Shown piece by piece: positions 63,760 through 64,000 of a stretch of DNA of 64,000 nt. This stretch comes from Vibrio rhodolitus (GTDB taxonomy: Bacteria; Pseudomonadota; Gammaproteobacteria; Enterobacterales; Vibrionaceae). Position 1 is the first letter of the stretch; each line of letters starts with the position of its first letter. Position numbers and translations under genes: made by a program. The stretch lies in contig NZ_QLYZ01000002.1 of assembly GCF_003350325.1 (NCBI RefSeq), positions 248,001 through 312,000 on the forward strand, read 5' to 3'. The notes beneath the pieces are model-generated. The model worked only from the letters and a program-made list of their open reading frames with translations. It was not told the origin of the DNA and searched no databases.

Positions 63760-63836
63760 TATATCCCCATTAAATTTTTAATTAGCTGAGGTATTCCTTA
63801 GTAGGGGTTCGTTCGTCCTTTTTCTAGGTGTTTTAT

Positions 63837-64000
63837 ATGTCTGCTTACTCAAAGCTGATTAAACTTACATTTACTATTGCGATTTTGGCTGCAGTTGGAC
63901 AAATGACGCAAACAATGTATGTGCCGTCTATTGGACAAATGGCCATCGAATTCGCCGTTAGTCCTGGCAGCTTGCAAGCTGTTATGGCTTGTTACTTGAT
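63837..64000 (+). CDS. MFS multidrug exporter, EmrD-like, 3' end cut off
   Basis: The frame from ATG 63837 is open to the window end: MSAYSKLIKLTFTIAILAAV, then GQMTQTMYVPSIGQMAIEFA and VSPGSLQAVMACYL. This is the first membrane helix and loop of the 12-segment DHA1 exporters (Bcr/EmrD group), with the early YVPSIGQMA pattern of EmrD. Only 54 residues are visible, so the exact member is not certain. Confidence 0.7.
   Translation, partial: MSAYSKLIKLTFTIAILAAVGQMTQTMYVPSIGQMAIEFAVSPGSLQAVMACYL

Overview
The window looks like part of chromosome II of a Vibrio species. The strongest pointers are an intact luxPQ autoinducer-2 receptor operon whose two proteins follow the known Vibrio LuxP/LuxQ layout, next to yceH, tmaR, glpK/glpD, fruBKA, nrdDG and a phaBAPC polyester operon. 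Coding density is high, most operons end in clear intrinsic terminators, and I saw no rRNA, tRNA, insertion sequence, prophage or CRISPR array. The first gene (fruB) and the last (an EmrD-like exporter) run off the window ends.

Layout. 1-7 kb: fructose PTS operon fruBKA, glgC, a YqhD-type aldehyde reductase and a VOC-family gene broken by an in-frame stop. 7-15 kb: YhhN-like membrane protein, the TMAO sensor pair torS (-) and torT (+), mgsA and helD. 15-20 kb: yccS, a small unknown gene, glpD and a PilZ protein whose end overlaps luxQ. 20-26 kb: luxPQ, GIY-YIG protein, yceH, tmaR and small genes. 26-32 kb: glpK, OmpA-like lipoprotein, DsbA-like lipoprotein with FKBP, a retropepsin-like lipoprotein and an aromatic aminotransferase. 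32-37.3 kb: a compact operon of TonB-dependent receptor, methyltransferase and MFS transporter, with a convergent AraC regulator; this is the most accessory-like locus. 37.4-41.3 kb: anaerobic ribonucleotide reductase nrdDG, with paired NrdR boxes and a perfect FNR palindrome upstream, then a secreted nuclease-like protein. 41.3-44.4 kb: a sulfide/persulfide island (thiol ArsR sensor, two YeeE/YedE subunits, CoA-disulfide reductase-rhodanese) around a double operator. 45-48 kb: a ferrous-iron feo operon with a 47-residue Cys-rich partner and Fur/FNR-like sites. 49-55 kb: lipocalin, PHA operon phaB-phaA-phaP-phaC, a long noncoding gap holding a candidate small RNA, and a TetR regulator. 55-64 kb: DEAD-box helicase, acpH, a tiny acidic gene, a TyrP-like permease, a cNMP/CBS/nucleotidyltransferase protein, a BCCT transporter, MarR, a DUF1289-CWC protein and the start of an exporter.

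Taken together the genes handle carbon uptake and storage (fructose, glycerol, glycogen, PHA), anaerobic life (TMAO sensing, nrdDG, FeoAB), signalling (AI-2, c-di-GMP) and iron and sulfur stress. Items most worth a second look are the candidate RNA at about 54031-54265, the receptor/methyltransferase/exporter/AraC locus, several unlisted short genes (25953-26129, 45100-45243, 57163-57273), the nonsense-interrupted VOC gene and the repeated 16-bp operators at the sulfide locus. All functional calls come from reading motifs and remembered family sequences; no database search was run.
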